DNA of 64,000 nucleotides from Agrypnia vestita (taxonomy: Eukaryota; Arthropoda; Insecta; Trichoptera; Phryganeidae), in the NCBI GenBank assembly GCA_016648135.1, contig JADDOH010023013.1, positions 124,001 through 188,000 of the forward strand, in the 5' to 3' direction. Of this stretch, positions 10,861 through 22,510 are shown in pieces. Positions within the stretch are counted from its first letter, which is position 1. Each line of letters begins with the position of its first letter. The translations under genes and the position numbers were made by a program. Below the pieces are notes generated by a model. The model searched no databases. It was not told the origin of the DNA and was given only the letters and a program-made list of their open reading frames with translations.

Positions 10861-12420
10861 GAAAAACATGCGCTGATTAGCCTAATGAACTATCAGGGAT
10901 CTGTGGAAAGAGAGTGAGAGGGGGCGGGGTCTAAAGTGGGTGTTACCCCATCATTTGTGAATATTAAATTAAACAAAGGGCTATTCCATAGAAAATTAAT
11001 TTGGTTGTTAATTAGAGGTGCTCTATTATATCATTATTATCATATATATTATTATTATATCTATTAAAGTTAACTAACGATCTGTTATAATGTCTAACCA
11101 CAAAGTTAATGCTTTAAATATTAATAATATTAATAATCAATACTTTTATAGGTTTTGGTGCTGTCATTTAAATTGTCGTCAACTGTCCGCTGATGTCCAT
11201 CAGTTCTTTCAATTTTTCTGTGCACATTTTCCCGAGTCAGTGCTTGCCAAGTAGGCCTCCTTATAGACCTTCGGACCGTCCTTTTCCCTAGGTTTTACGT
11301 ACTTTTCGTCTCTTCTCGGAAACTCGATTATCTCTCTTCAATAAACAGGCGATTCGTCGCGTACGATTGTAAACCGGGCCCTTCGGATTTGTCTTCCACT
11401 AATGTCGGCTGACTCGACCGAATTCCAGGATTCCGACTGCGTACTAATTTCCTGGCTGGCCAACGGCGGCTAGACCGAGGAGTTTAACCTCCGAAGTAAT
11501 TAGCGCAACCTCGCCGGTGTAAAGTCAAGTTTATAACACGAGTCGCCGAATTCGGTTGCGAAACTGTGTCAATGTGACGATGCGCGATGGCGCCGCCGTC
11601 TGCGTCGGCCTTTGCCGCGCTTATTACGGCAATCCAAAATGGTTCGCTTAACTAACCATAAATATGAAGACAATCAAGTTTTTTATGGTTGTAATAATGT
11701 AATAAGTTGTTACACCGTCGGGGCTTCCATTTCAAAACAATTTCGTAAAGTATAACAACGGATCTTGCGTGCTGACTATATATAGATATCACCTCAGTTT
11801 ACAAAAGTTGACTGTGTTCGTTGCTACTTGATTCTCAGTATTTTTTAAATCGTTCAAACGAAGCGTTCGTATAAATGGATAGATTACCAAACTTCCGACG
11901 TCCTCGAGATTCCAAGAAAATTGATATTAAATCGTTTCTGATAAAGGTCTAATATCGGAATGTTTCGAACCAGTTCACTTTCTTGGTGCGAAATAGAAAC
12001 CATTCCGGTGTAGAAGTAAACAAAATTTAAATACCCGGATTCTCCCGATTTTTTCCGCTTCGGAAAAGTGTTTTCCCTTTGTCTTCCCTTGGGGAGTCCT
12101 AAATCACGGGAAAACATCCGCATTAGAAGAAATTCCAGCCGATTCCCGAAGTTTAGGTGTTCCCTCCGTTGTGATTGCGTAATTCTATTCCTTCCCTTAT
12201 TTTAGACCGAATTGCTTCTACCGCTTAAATCTCGGAACCCTAGCGGCGAGCCGGGCGGCCCACTCCACCACCGCTCCCGGCCAGGTTTCTACCTTCCTTC
12301 TTTCAATTCTAATTTCAGAATTTTCATTATTTGAAAAAAAAAAATAATTTCGAATGGCGAAAATGATTTGAGTAGAGCGAATTTAAGGAATTTTGAAATA
12401 ATAGTTTTACCTCGGATGTG
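10861..12420. other. No gene seen
   Basis: Mixed composition. Short CpG-rich patches lie near 11480-11620 and 12230-12290. No domain-bearing frame, tandem array or inverted repeat was recognised. Confidence 0.45.
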
Positions 12421-12760
12421 GATTACATTATTATAAAAACTAACTCATAAAAAAACAAGTTTTTACAATACTACCTTTCGCTTTCAATCAGGTTTCGTGG
12501 GTATACACGCGTCGGGGTAATTGCTAATATAGAATGATTCCAATTTCAAAAAAACATTAAAATTTCGAAAAATCCAAAATTATATTATAATTATTAATTT
12601 TTTTAACGAAAATTTGTTAGATTATTTTTATCGTCGCCACGGGTCTATCTGCAAAGTTTCAGCTCGATTCGATCACGGGAAATGGGTTAAAAATCGATCC
12701 AAAGTTTTTTCGTCAGACAAACAACCAGACGCTACGAGTTAAAAGAAAGGCAGTAAGTAA
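12421..12760 (+). repeat. Dispersed repeat family X, copy 1
   Basis: This shares an ordered series of blocks with 25860-26275 (opposite strand) and 63168-63412. The blocks are AAAACTAACYCATAAAAA, CAGGTTTCGTG with GCGTCGGGGT, AATCCAAAATTAT with ATTATTAATTTTTT, TCGTCGCCACGGGTCT, GCAAAGTTTCAGCTCGAT and GATCACGG. It carries no open frame. The block TTCAGCTCGATTGGATCACGG is one I associate with abundant lepidopteran repeats, but I cannot name the family. Confidence 0.7.
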
Positions 12761-15700
12761 TAAAGAATGAAAATGACCATTGATTATATTATTATTATTT
12801 TCCATTCTGGTACCAAGTCTTTCAGCGACAGTTTTTAGCAGGGAAACGGATGAGTCGTACAAGAATATTCAGAATTCAAATGACTTAAGTTAAGTCGCTC
12901 TACTTCAAGTATCGAATTATATTTATTTGCACAGTTCTGAGACGAAACTTCCCCGACCTCGAGTTGGATGAAATTTTTAATAAAAAAATCCTCGTAAAAT
13001 ATTTTCTATATTATTCAAAGCTTTGTCTTATATACGTGTAACTGTTTGTATATTTAATTTAGTATGTGAAGAATAGCGCCAAAACGAAAATTATAACACA
13101 GATAAAAGAGAATGAAGTCATTTTAAAAGGTGATAACAAAATTATTAAATAAAACAACCGATTTTACCACCACCTGCAACAAAGAACTCATCATTGACGT
13201 TAAATTAATTGCATTCAAAACTAGAATAGAAAAACCAATCTCAAGCAAATGTTCATTTCTAAGTGCGGATTTATCTATTCATGAACTCGTCGGAAATACA
13301 TAAAAAGCTCTCTTTTAGCTGCTGGTTTTTTTTTTGGTTTTAAGACTGCTGAATTTTTAATCCAAGAGGCTTTTTATTTTTGTTCCCTTTTATTCCATCA
13401 ATTTTGAACAGTTTCTCCGGAAAACTTAATCCAAAATTAACAAAATTTCCAAATTTTCAACTAACGCAATTTGGGGAACATATCGAGAGTTGACGAACGA
13501 TAAATAATATTGTTTGTGATTTTAAATTTCAATTTTGCTGGGGTTGTAGAGAAAAATATATTTAGTTGTAATAAAAACACATATACTTTCGTTGGAATGC
13601 GCACGCACATTGCGTCCACCTAAATTCCAACTCAAGGTATACAACACAAACTAGAATGTGAAACATGAATGACAGGTTTCCATTCAATCACCATAAAATA
13701 TGTAACAGACGATGAATTTGATCAAATATAAGTAAACAACAATACCAGCGCCCAGAGCATATGTAATCCTCATAACACCATTCTCAACTCGATATCGTCA
13801 CTTATTGGTTCAATATCACGCGCAAAACTGCCAGTTAGTGAGTCTTGACTTCGCGGTGTGAACATATTCTGTTCCATAATCCACGCGCATTTCGTTGCAT
13901 CCTAAAATTTCACTCTAAACGTGCCTAAAGAAGTATACCTTCAAAAATGTCAGTGATTTTCATATTGTGCATAAATTTTAATATTATATATATTATATAT
14001 TAAGATAGTGAGATATAATGTGCTCAGAAATCGTCTCTGTGGCTAGCTATAAACATGTTTTTGGTTATACTCGTATGTGTGTAGTTTCTAGTTCATACTT
14101 AATTGCTATGTACCAACTCACGTGTGTATGCTAAAATATATATTTTTGTGTATTTATTTTATTTAATGAAATATAAAAACAGACTCAAATGCATAAAGCA
14201 TGTTGGTTTTATTATGTTATTATTATTATATTTATGTTTCAGTCAATTTGCAGTTTAGTTAATACTGTTTCAGACGACCACTCTGTAGTGAGACGATATG
14301 ATAGAATAGAGAGAAGGTACAAATCACACCACGTTCATTTTTGTTGATATAATATGTATTATTTAGTTGTTCTTCATTTGTGATAATCCTCGACTAGCAA
14401 ATAGATATGAGCAGTTAGACATTTTTACCACAAAGCTTAATAAATCCAAACGTATTTTAAAAAATATTTTGAACGTTACTAAATTTCGTCTATAATAGTG
14501 TTTAAATGTCAATGAGTCGTTTGTAGAAAGTAAAAGCCCTTTAAATAAATAAAAATAAATAAATGTTTGCTTAGTACATTTCACTATAATTGCTTTAGAA
14601 TAGATTCATGATCGAGTTCTGTAAAAATAATAAATATAGAGATTGTCAGAATCGAGTTTTACTTTCGATGCAATTTGTACTATTATGTTTTGAATATTTT
14701 CATTATTTTTCATTGGAATTCTTCTAATTTCAACATTTTTACTACGATTATTGCGATGGACATCTTCCGTTTATCTTCAAGTGTACGAATTGTGTTTTAT
14801 TGATGAGATTTCCGTTTCGTAATTTATTTACATACTTACATACATACATTAGGTACATATTTATGTACACAACATCTAGTGAGCATTCAATGCATTTTTT
14901 TAAATCGCACGTTTCTTTCGACGCCTTTTAGTCCCGCGGCAGATAGCGTTCCTCTCCGTACTGATCCTGAAATAATTTATAATTACATTTCAGTATTGGA
15001 TCATTTCGCACTCAAATATCGCTCTCCTTTTCTCTTCAGGAGGACCAACTGTAGAAAATAAGCGATGTATATTTTCTACAATTTTTTTGTTAAAATATCA
15101 CCAACCTAATATGAGATTATTTGAGTGAGGAGGTAATATTTTTTATCGCAAACGAAATGAAATCTACAAAATGCACCCCATCCAAACAAAGATAAGGAAT
15201 TGTATGATCAAAGTCGATGAATTTTTCAAACTTGCATTCTAATATTTTTATCAAACACCTTTTAATTACAAAATAATATATCGACGTGCCCTACGTAAAG
15301 CAGGTAGGTACTCTATCTGCAAATCTATTACTTTTCAGGAGAGATTTTGGAAGATTTTATCATCGTATTTTTTTATTTATTAATGAACCTTTTTAATTGA
15401 AATTTTAAACTACACGTTACTTTATAAAACTTTAAAATGTACAATACTATAAATTAAAATTCCAGATAAAAGATTCACCGTTTTGAAAACAGATGTAGAT
15501 ATCTAATAAATTTGTGAATTTAACATATACAGTTTTGGCTATTATCGACAATTGAGATTGGCGCGACTTGTGTAAATACGTTTTTTTTTCAGCTTTTTGA
15601 GGTTCACTATTGAAGCAAACAAAGTACTCCATTCTTGCATATTTTATCTATCCCTTTCAAAATCATGTCCTGTAAATTTATAAGCTATATTTCCTATAAA

Positions 15701-16344
15701 ATCTCGAATTAAGTACATTATAAATTAAAAATCATTCGTGACTGCATACAATTTTTTTAATATGGTTGCCTTTGGTTTTACACCCCCACGTATTTATTTC
15801 GCAGACAGTAGAAGGTGGCTGACGCAAGTTTCAGAATTGGGGGAATTTATCGATCACCTTGAGTTGTGCAAGGACAGACAGGTGGAGGGGTCGGACAGAG
15901 GGCCAAGGTTAAGCGACCCTCACGTTCCGCATCCGTCGGAAGGGTGCGCCGCGCCGGGGAGCTTTCCCAAATGAGACACGAACGGGAACACGGGAACGCG
16001 GCTCTTTGTCATTGTAATAAATGATTCGGAAACAGCTAATAACGTGTCTGAGATGAAGGTTGCTCTCTAGAATAATAGCGCCTTAAAATAACACCATAAT
16101 CGAAAAAGCTATCAGCCTCCTGGGATGGTGTTCTCTTTCTCCCATCTCCAGTACCATTTGAATTCCTTAGAAAGACGATCGATTACCCTTAAGAGATGTT
16201 ACCGCGGAAGAAATATTGGAATATATTAAATCCGATCTAATTCAATTTTACGTATAATTGCATGCAACCTTTAAATTCATTATTTAAATCAAACAAAACC
16301 AATAACCTTTCTCATGGAGCAATTATATTCTATACTATGTTTAT
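12761..16344. other. No gene seen
   Basis: A long A/T-rich stretch with open frames of at most 78 codons and no domains. It holds a short TACA-type repeat at about 14828-14850 and a CpG-rich patch at about 15840-15980. Nothing else is supported. Confidence 0.5.
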
Positions 16345-16690
16345 GTTAATTTATATAGCGCCGTTTTTGAGTAACAGACGCTTCAAGGGCGCCTTACAGG
16401 TGCGACATCCCAAAAAATGAGTTTTTAGGCTCTTCTTGAAGAGTTCCTGGTTCTCCATAGATCGCAACACTGGAGACAGCTGATTCCGCAAAGCTGAAAG
16501 CACGCTCCGCAAAGTTGGAGGCTTCAGGTCTCCTCGGTACTACCAGCCTGCAGAGTGCCTCCGATTAGCTGACCGCAGTGTGAGCCGTCTTCCAGTGATA
16601 TTGTCTGGAATACAGAGTTCGATCAAATATTGCGGTGCTTTTCTTTGAAGATTTTTGTACACCATCAGAGAGAGTTTGAAATTTATGAAA
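16345..16690 (-). mobile_element. L2/CR1-like LINE C-terminus and 3' end, frameshifted
   Basis: Minus-strand translation gives VYKNLQRKAPQYLIELC, then RRLTLRSANRR, then in a second frame LVVPRRPEASNFAERAFSF, then in a third ELFKKSLKTHF. This is the standard order of an L2/CR1/Nimb-type LINE C-terminus (APqYL..L, LRS, LvvPr......faeRaFs.a.p..WN, FK..LKTHLF). The 3' UTR ends with AACGGCGCTATATAAATT, which matches the usual 'GCGCTATATAAAT' terminus of such LINEs. At least two frameshifts make it non-functional, and it is 5' truncated near 16690. Confidence 0.8.
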
Positions 16691-17417
16691 ATATCCTCCG
16701 GAAAGTTTGTAATTAATTACCAGTAACCGCGTACTGTAGGTGTATTATTTTTATTAACTTTAACTGCAAGTTATTAGTACCGCGAGTCTTAATACGTGCC
16801 ATCATTCTGTATTATCGTGTACGAATGCTTTTGTCATCCATATTGGATGATAATTTTTTATTTATCTGGTCTGTATTTTCTTTTTAGCTCATTTCTTATT
16901 ATTTTGCTACACTTTTGTTTCAAAAGGCTACATTTAGTACAGTTCACCGGCAATGTGGAGGTATTTTTCGTAATTAGAGTTTGGTTTGGCTCGGGTTACT
17001 CAATTGTAAATGATTATTGCGTAACTGCAAATTGTGTCAACATCCGAAGGTCGGCCCGCGGCGGGCAATGTCAAGGCTGCGCGGCGCGGCGCGGCGCGTG
17101 CAGCACCGTGCACCGCTGTTTACCGATCTACACTCAATACTACACTTCGTACAAATCTTTATACGATGGGTGTACCAGCAGAGGAAACAATGTGCCACTG
17201 AGATGTTTCTGAGATAAATACAAAAAACCTCTCGCTACTCGAGGAAATTTCTCCGGAATGTATGAAACCTTACATCTTATTGGAAATAAGTTTTCAAAAA
17301 CAATTGACACCTCAGTTTTCCTTGTACAAAGGTACATGCATAAATAAATATTTAACTTTTAAATTTGGACTAAATAGTGGACGTTTCTGCTTTTGCTAAT
17401 CTTATCGATTGTATCGA
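16691..17417. other. No gene seen; short GC repeat
   Basis: About 17050-17100 holds a (GCGGC)n-like run of about 25 bp in an otherwise A/T-rich region. A 138-codon frame at 16796-17212 crosses it and shows no domain. Confidence 0.45.
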
Positions 17418-17479
17418 TATCCAATTATATATATATATATATATAATATCCAATTATATATATATATATAATTGGATAT
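17418..17479. repeat. AT-dinucleotide palindrome
   Basis: ATATCCAATT, then a run of AT, then ATATCCAATT, a second run of AT and the inverse AATTGGATAT. The left unit is a direct copy of the middle one, and the outer right end is its inverse. The block can form a cruciform. Confidence 0.85.
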
Positions 17480-17860
17480 TGCTATATTTGCCGCGATGTT
17501 TCAGTCTAAAATCAACATCAACTCTCACTTTAGCATGAAGTTCGGGGGTTGATAAGTGGATATAGCTGGTTTTGCTTTTTACACTACGTGTAGTGAAATG
17601 GTGTTTAATTAATAGTGATTTGGGAATATGATTTTGGAAGGGATAGAGCTCCATTTTCTATAAAATCTCGAATTCAGTAGGTACATTCTAAACTAATAAT
17701 CCTCGGTGACATATTTAATTTTTGATGTGTAACATCTTTCCTCTCGCTTTCCCGCAATCTGTGGTAATGATTTCGTGAAAATGGAAGCGCGTAACAGGAA
17801 ATAAATCGTCGGGGAAGCGCGCGCAATTTCAATTGACCAACAAAAATTCACATATTATGG

Positions 17861-18020
17861 TACACTGTTTTATCGACACGGTCAAAATTTTTACCGACAG
17901 CTCACAGTGGGGTAAAATTCAATATTTTTTTTACGACCAAATTCTTCAATACAATACCTACACTGTTTTATCGAAATCGCCAAAATTCAACGATAGCTCA
18001 CAGTGCGGCAAAATTCAATA
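17861..18020. repeat. Partial tandem duplication, period about 98 bp
   Basis: Two units begin TACACTGTTTTATCGA (17861 and 17959) and share GCTCACAGTG and AAAATTCAATA downstream. They are roughly 80% alike over about 60 bp, so the duplication is not recent. Confidence 0.75.
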
Positions 18021-18339
18021 ATAAAGAAATGTACATAAATTTTCTTTACTTGTTTTTACTAATTAATAAATATATAGCTATTACCTTTATAAATTTTGAG
18101 GTTAGTTCTGTCTGCTCAATTGATATTTTTAATTGTGAGATGTCAAATGTTACACATAACATGATGTGTAACGTATGCGCCTACTGTAAAGTGATACGCG
18201 ATAATCATTACGAGATCTCGCACCTCATAATGATAACCAACGTCCGTTGATAGGACAGGGCAGAGAAGAAGAAGAATCCTCGGTGCGACGGTGTACATGC
18301 ACGCCACGGGAGACACCTGGGAGGGTGGAAGGGAGGGGA

Positions 18340-18412
18340 GGCTAGACGGCCGGGGGCGGGGTGACCTCGGGCCGTCTAGACCGGCTGCAGCGGCAGGGCA
18401 GGTCACCCCGCC
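18340..18412. repeat. Two overlapping GC-rich inverted repeats
   Basis: CTAGACGGCC (18342-18351) pairs with GGCCGTCTAG (18370-18379). GGCGGGGTGACC (18355-18366) pairs perfectly with GGTCACCCCGCC (18401-18412). The stems are mutually exclusive, giving two alternative folds in a CpG-rich patch (about 18280-18450). The sequence just upstream (18230-18275) holds ACGTCCGTTGATAGGACAG and a GAA-type tail, reminiscent of a LINE 3' end. Confidence 0.6.
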
Positions 18413-18444
18413 TCGCCAGGCGCGCCCTTCGCCAATGACAGCCA

Positions 18445-20860
18445 AAGGTCCGCCGAGTCTCCGAGCTCCGAAGTGTTTCTCCCGATGGGAAGTCGCCTGT
18501 CGGAATCTATAAACAAGCTTCTTCGTGATGTTCTGTTAAATGACGAATCTCGTTTCCTAGCGCGCTTCCTCGTGGCTCGGGAAGGAGATCACCGCCACCG
18601 TTCCACCCTGGGCTGGTTGTATCTACTTGAAAATCCAAGAAAAACTACTCTACATGAATCACCTTTTCATGTATCGTACGATGGATTTTTAAAAAGAAAA
18701 CTGTCAACGATGCCTAACGGCAAGGTTTATTTTAAGTTGCGGCAAAATCCATTTATACAGACAAAAAGAATTTTTAGACGTCAAGTAAATGAGTGAGGAA
18801 AAACTGTAGAATCAGTTGATCGATAGGAAAATTTGTGGCATCCTACTAATATTGTACATGTCGACGCTACAATGTCGAAAAATTGAATAAAAACAATTTT
18901 GATAACGGACGTCAAAAACCGCGCGCACCGACTTAAACGAGATTCGCAGTTGAAACTGTCGTCGCCTAGCGTGATCCACGTTGATACAACTGACCGTTAC
19001 ACGAATCGTCTTCCGTCATCACCACGTATTGCGGAGGCGTTTTCAAGGAATTTAGCGCTTATGTTCCGGAACATGTCGCGCTGTGTTCCGGCCTGCACCG
19101 ACCCTGCGCGGCTGCAGGTGCCGGCTGGCTGGGGAGGTGATGCAGCCGCCGGCAGATGACGTCTGACACGGCCACACGCGAAACGTCATCGTCAGTCGCC
19201 GTGACACCATTCCTCCTCACGTTGAAGCTAATCATTCGTTTGTTCGGCAGGAGCCGGCTGCGGTACCGCTCGGCCCCCTAATTAGATACTTTGTTGTAAA
19301 GCTAATGTCGATCGAGCCGCGATGTGTCGCGCGGCGGATATCACGGCAGATACGATTAATTAAAAACCGGTAAATTCTCTTTCGCTCCGCCATATTGGAA
19401 AATGGCGATGCCGCGCCCGCAGAGCGCTCCTAACTTTATTTTATCCGATAAAAAAACACTTTTGATTACTTTAACTTGTTACCCGAGTTTCCTGTACTTA
19501 ATTTAATAATCTCGGATGTATAAAACTTTTCCCATCTAAAACTTCGTCATTATTTGTTCGCGACAATTTTATTTATTTTACAGATTTTCCTTTCAACTTT
19601 GAAAGGAGGCGGCTTCGGCTGTATTTTCCCTTATTAAGTATTAAGACAACCTATCCCGTATAGGTATGGCGACAAAAACTCATCATCAGACACCTGTCCT
19701 GGCTTAACCTAGAAATAAAATCGTTTGTAACATTTGAATGTTATTGTTAACTGCGTTCGGTACTCCGCAAAGAAACATCGCTAATTTGTGACGCCGAACA
19801 TGACTGATTATTATCCTCCTCGGCCCAAAATTTTAATTATTCGTTATATTCCCCGACGGCGATTGTTTCTCTTCCAGCATTGTCGTAACAAATAATGCTT
19901 CGCGTCGGCGATTACACCAAAATAATAGGCGGGTACCTTCGTAATCCTCACTTTACACGGCGGTCCGTCACGAGTCAACGCGGTGATTATACATCGCTCA
20001 TCGTATTATGTCTGGGTGACATTTAATTAGGAATATTGAACACGCGAATGTTTGTGTTTATTATATTTTATATAAATACATTATAGCGCTGTGTAATATT
20101 ACGGCAGCTCGACCTCTTCTGCTACGCGCCTCGTCTTCTAAAGGAGATTGGGAATAATGGCGGCCAACTGCACAATTAATCCTATGGGAATGCGCAAGTA
20201 AATATTTATAATATAAATGCTTTCTCTTATATTATTTTTTAATCGAATATGATTTTCGCGCGGGCACGCCATTCGTTTGAAAGGGTTTAACTGAGGTTTA
20301 TTAGTTGGGTAACGTTTGCAGAAATTTCAATAAGAATGTCGCGTCTCGCTAAGATCTCGAATATGCGTACCCCCGAGCTGTCACCGACACACCTCGTCGT
20401 CTCAATTAATAAATGAATTAATTTTAATGTTACGGAATGACCGGGTTGAATTCTGAAAGAGCCTTCGTTGCGCTTACAAATTGTTGATAAGCCAGTTAAC
20501 GGTCGGCTGTGAGAGGGACGATCCAGTATCGGGCTAAAGGGCGCGTGAATATTAATGCCGAATCACAAAACCCCGCGCGGGTGAGTCACTTTATTAGGTC
20601 TGAAGAGTGCGGATTTGGGTTACCCTTGACTGCCGTCTGACATTCCCAAAGGTCGCCGAGTTAGTCTGACAGCAAACTTCGCGTCCAATGCGACAATATT
20701 TACTCGATGGTCACTCCATCCGCGGAGGTTATTTCATTATTTACTTGTGTATAGTAAAACGTTTTAAAATATATCATTTGGTGTCGGTTTGCGTGAATCT
20801 AACTTAAAATATTATTGGAAATATTTGCGCATTATTTTAATTAAATCAAACATTTTGAAT
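18445..20860. other. No gene seen; GC-richer, heterogeneous
   Basis: Composition is less A/T-rich than elsewhere, with several CpG-rich patches (18990-19200, 19230-19450, 20560-20700). Open frames stay at or below 107 codons without domains. The mixture could include conserved regulatory DNA, but a single sequence cannot show that. Confidence 0.4.
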
Positions 20861-21476
20861 AGGGGACATCTCCGAAATTTAAAATTTTTCGGAAGCTAAG
20901 GTCAAGACCGAGACCTTTGCCTATTTTTGGGGCAAAAAGAGGGCGCAGATTTTTCTCTCTCTAGAGGAGACGACCCTTTTTCAAAATGTGCGAGAGTTTT
21001 TTATTGGCAAAGCCCGTTTAAATTATAAATGTTAGAATTTTGTAAAAAAGATACTTAAAACTCGGGTGGCCTTTTTTCACTGTAGCACTGGGCCGTTGAT
21101 TTCATCCCAGAAATGTCGTATCGATACAGTTTGCCGATGTCTTGCATTTTTTTAATATAATTAGATTTTTCCTTAACTAGCAGGGTGGCTTTCAGACGAT
21201 GGTATGAAAAAATAGGACCTCTTGTTTTTTTATTATTTTTTTATTTATACGCCCTTAGAGCTTTTACATCCGTGGAAGGATTATTAATTTACAAAAATAA
21301 TATATTGTACTCACAGATGGTTTCTTTAGAAGAAAAAGGTGTCCCACAGATAAATGATCCCAATTCCAAATAAATGGCAAAAACCTGATTTTTTAACTGC
21401 TCTAATAGTATAGACTAAATGAGTCCATGTTTTAAGTATAAAAGTGATTTTGGTTCAAATATAGAGATGACCCCCT
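20861..21476. mobile_element. Possible non-autonomous TIR element
   Basis: AGGGGACATCTC at 20861-20872 is mirrored by GAGATGACCCCCT at 21464-21476. The interior is A/T-rich without a transposase. The TIR is short and no clear target duplication was found, so this is tentative. Confidence 0.3.
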
Positions 21477-21716
21477 GTAATAGACGTAATTAAGTTATTT
21501 TAATACTTGCAGTTTTTTATATGTTTTACACAAAACATGGTGTTGATTTTCTTTGGAAAAAATGTCGCGCGAGTTTCACTTTTCAATTCGTTTTTCACGG
21601 AGCAATAATATTAAAAGTGAATTAAAGAGTTAAGGTTGCTATTACGGTCGTTAGACATATTTAACTGTAATTTCGGATATTTTTATACGCACCGTATGTA
21701 TTACCGAGAAGCGAAT

Positions 21717-21756
21717 CTCGACGTTCCGTTGGATACTTACCCAACGTCATCAGGAG
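21717..21756 (-). ncRNA. Hammerhead-ribozyme-like motif at Penelope-like element 3' end
   Basis: The minus strand reads CTC, CTGATGA, stem II CGTTGG-(8-nt loop)-CCAACG (perfect 6 bp), GAA, CGTC, GAG. CUGAUGA and GAA are intact. The usual A after GAA is missing, so stem III is abnormal (CGTC where ACGTC is expected). The CUC/GAG arms would form a 3-bp stem I with a cut after GUC. The motif begins 37 bp past the stop codon of the PLE endonuclease frame, a position consistent with hammerheads known in Penelope-like elements. Confidence 0.5.
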
Positions 21757-21792
21757 GACGACCTTTACCCGCGGAGGTGGAGGTCGGACTGA

Positions 21793-22233
21793 TTAAAGGT
21801 GCCGCTTTCTAGGGCGTAAATTGTACGCACTTTGTTGTGGAGTGTTCTCTTCTTCTACAATAGAGGTCGCCAGTGTGCAATATGTACTATGTACGTCGGC
21901 GGATTTTACTGCGACTTCTCTCAAGGGTTGAATCAGTGTCGTTAGAACAGGGCGCCAAATACTTGATAGTTTGTAACTGTCATTTCTGTTGAAATTGGGA
22001 TGTTTGTATATTTCAATGGACTCCTTCACTAATCTGGGTATAAGGTACGGTTCTGTTGATAAGATTTTTGCCTTGTCAAATCTGATGAAGTGACAGAAAT
22101 TCCCTTTAGATGCGTGTTCGCAGATTACCGATGCATTGGAATTGTTGTTTTTAATTGCTCCAATGTGTTCCTTCAATCGTGTAGCGATATTGCGTTTGGT
22201 TTGTCCTATGTAGAAAGCTCCACAATCTACAAG
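21793..22233 (-). pseudogene. Penelope-like element GIY-YIG endonuclease C-terminal fragment
   Basis: Penelope-like retroelements encode a reverse transcriptase followed by a GIY-YIG endonuclease, and this is the endonuclease part. Reading from 22233 toward 21793, the frame opens LVDCGAFYIGQTKRN. It contains the 'CG.FYIGQT.R' signature with the second YIG-type strand, then RLKEHIGAIKN, then EHASKGNFCHFI, then ESIEIYKHPNFNRND (the family's E..EI..hp..N.. block) and a basic tail ending in LRPRKRH. It stops normally at 21793. A stop codon (TAA at 22234-22236) and unrelated sequence lie immediately upstream, so the reverse transcriptase has been lost and the copy is 5' truncated. The codon frame is intact over 146 residues, suggesting moderate age. 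Confidence 0.85.
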
Positions 22234-22339
22234 TTAAAGGTGAATGTTACAGTTTGCGCCGTGAGTGACCCGCTGTGAGTGATCACCTCGCAAATATGAT
22301 TGTTTTATTGAATATGAGTTTGTTTAGCGAATGTCCCCC

Positions 22340-22510
22340 GACGCGAGTGAGTCAGTCAGTCTGACTGACGTCAGTCGTCAGCGAGTTTAGGCCATTTGCG
22401 CCGCGCGGTGGTAGAGGTCGCCCCGTACTGCGCGCCGGCGGGCGGGAGAACTGGCGCAAGTCTGCAGTCTGCACACTGCGCGCCGCGGACATTGTTTTGC
22501 GGCTTCCTCC
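22340..22510. promoter_or_regulatory. CpG-rich patch with TCAGT repeats and a CRE
   Basis: TCAGT, the usual arthropod initiator core, occurs at 22352, 22356 and 22371 within a quasi-palindrome (GTCAGTCAGTCTGACTGACG). It overlaps a perfect TGACGTCA (CREB/ATF site) at 22366-22373. A CpG-rich stretch follows (22385-22500). This could be a promoter or enhancer. No adjoining coding exon was recognised, so function is conjecture. Confidence 0.3.

Noticed and set aside
12705..12730. CTGACGA on the minus strand within family X
   Set aside because: Followed by A-rich sequence without a stem or GAAAC. The other family X copies do not keep it.
16796..17212. 138-codon frame with hydrophobic start
   Set aside because: The hydrophobic stretch comes from T-rich DNA and the rest from a GCGGC repeat. 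No family resemblance.
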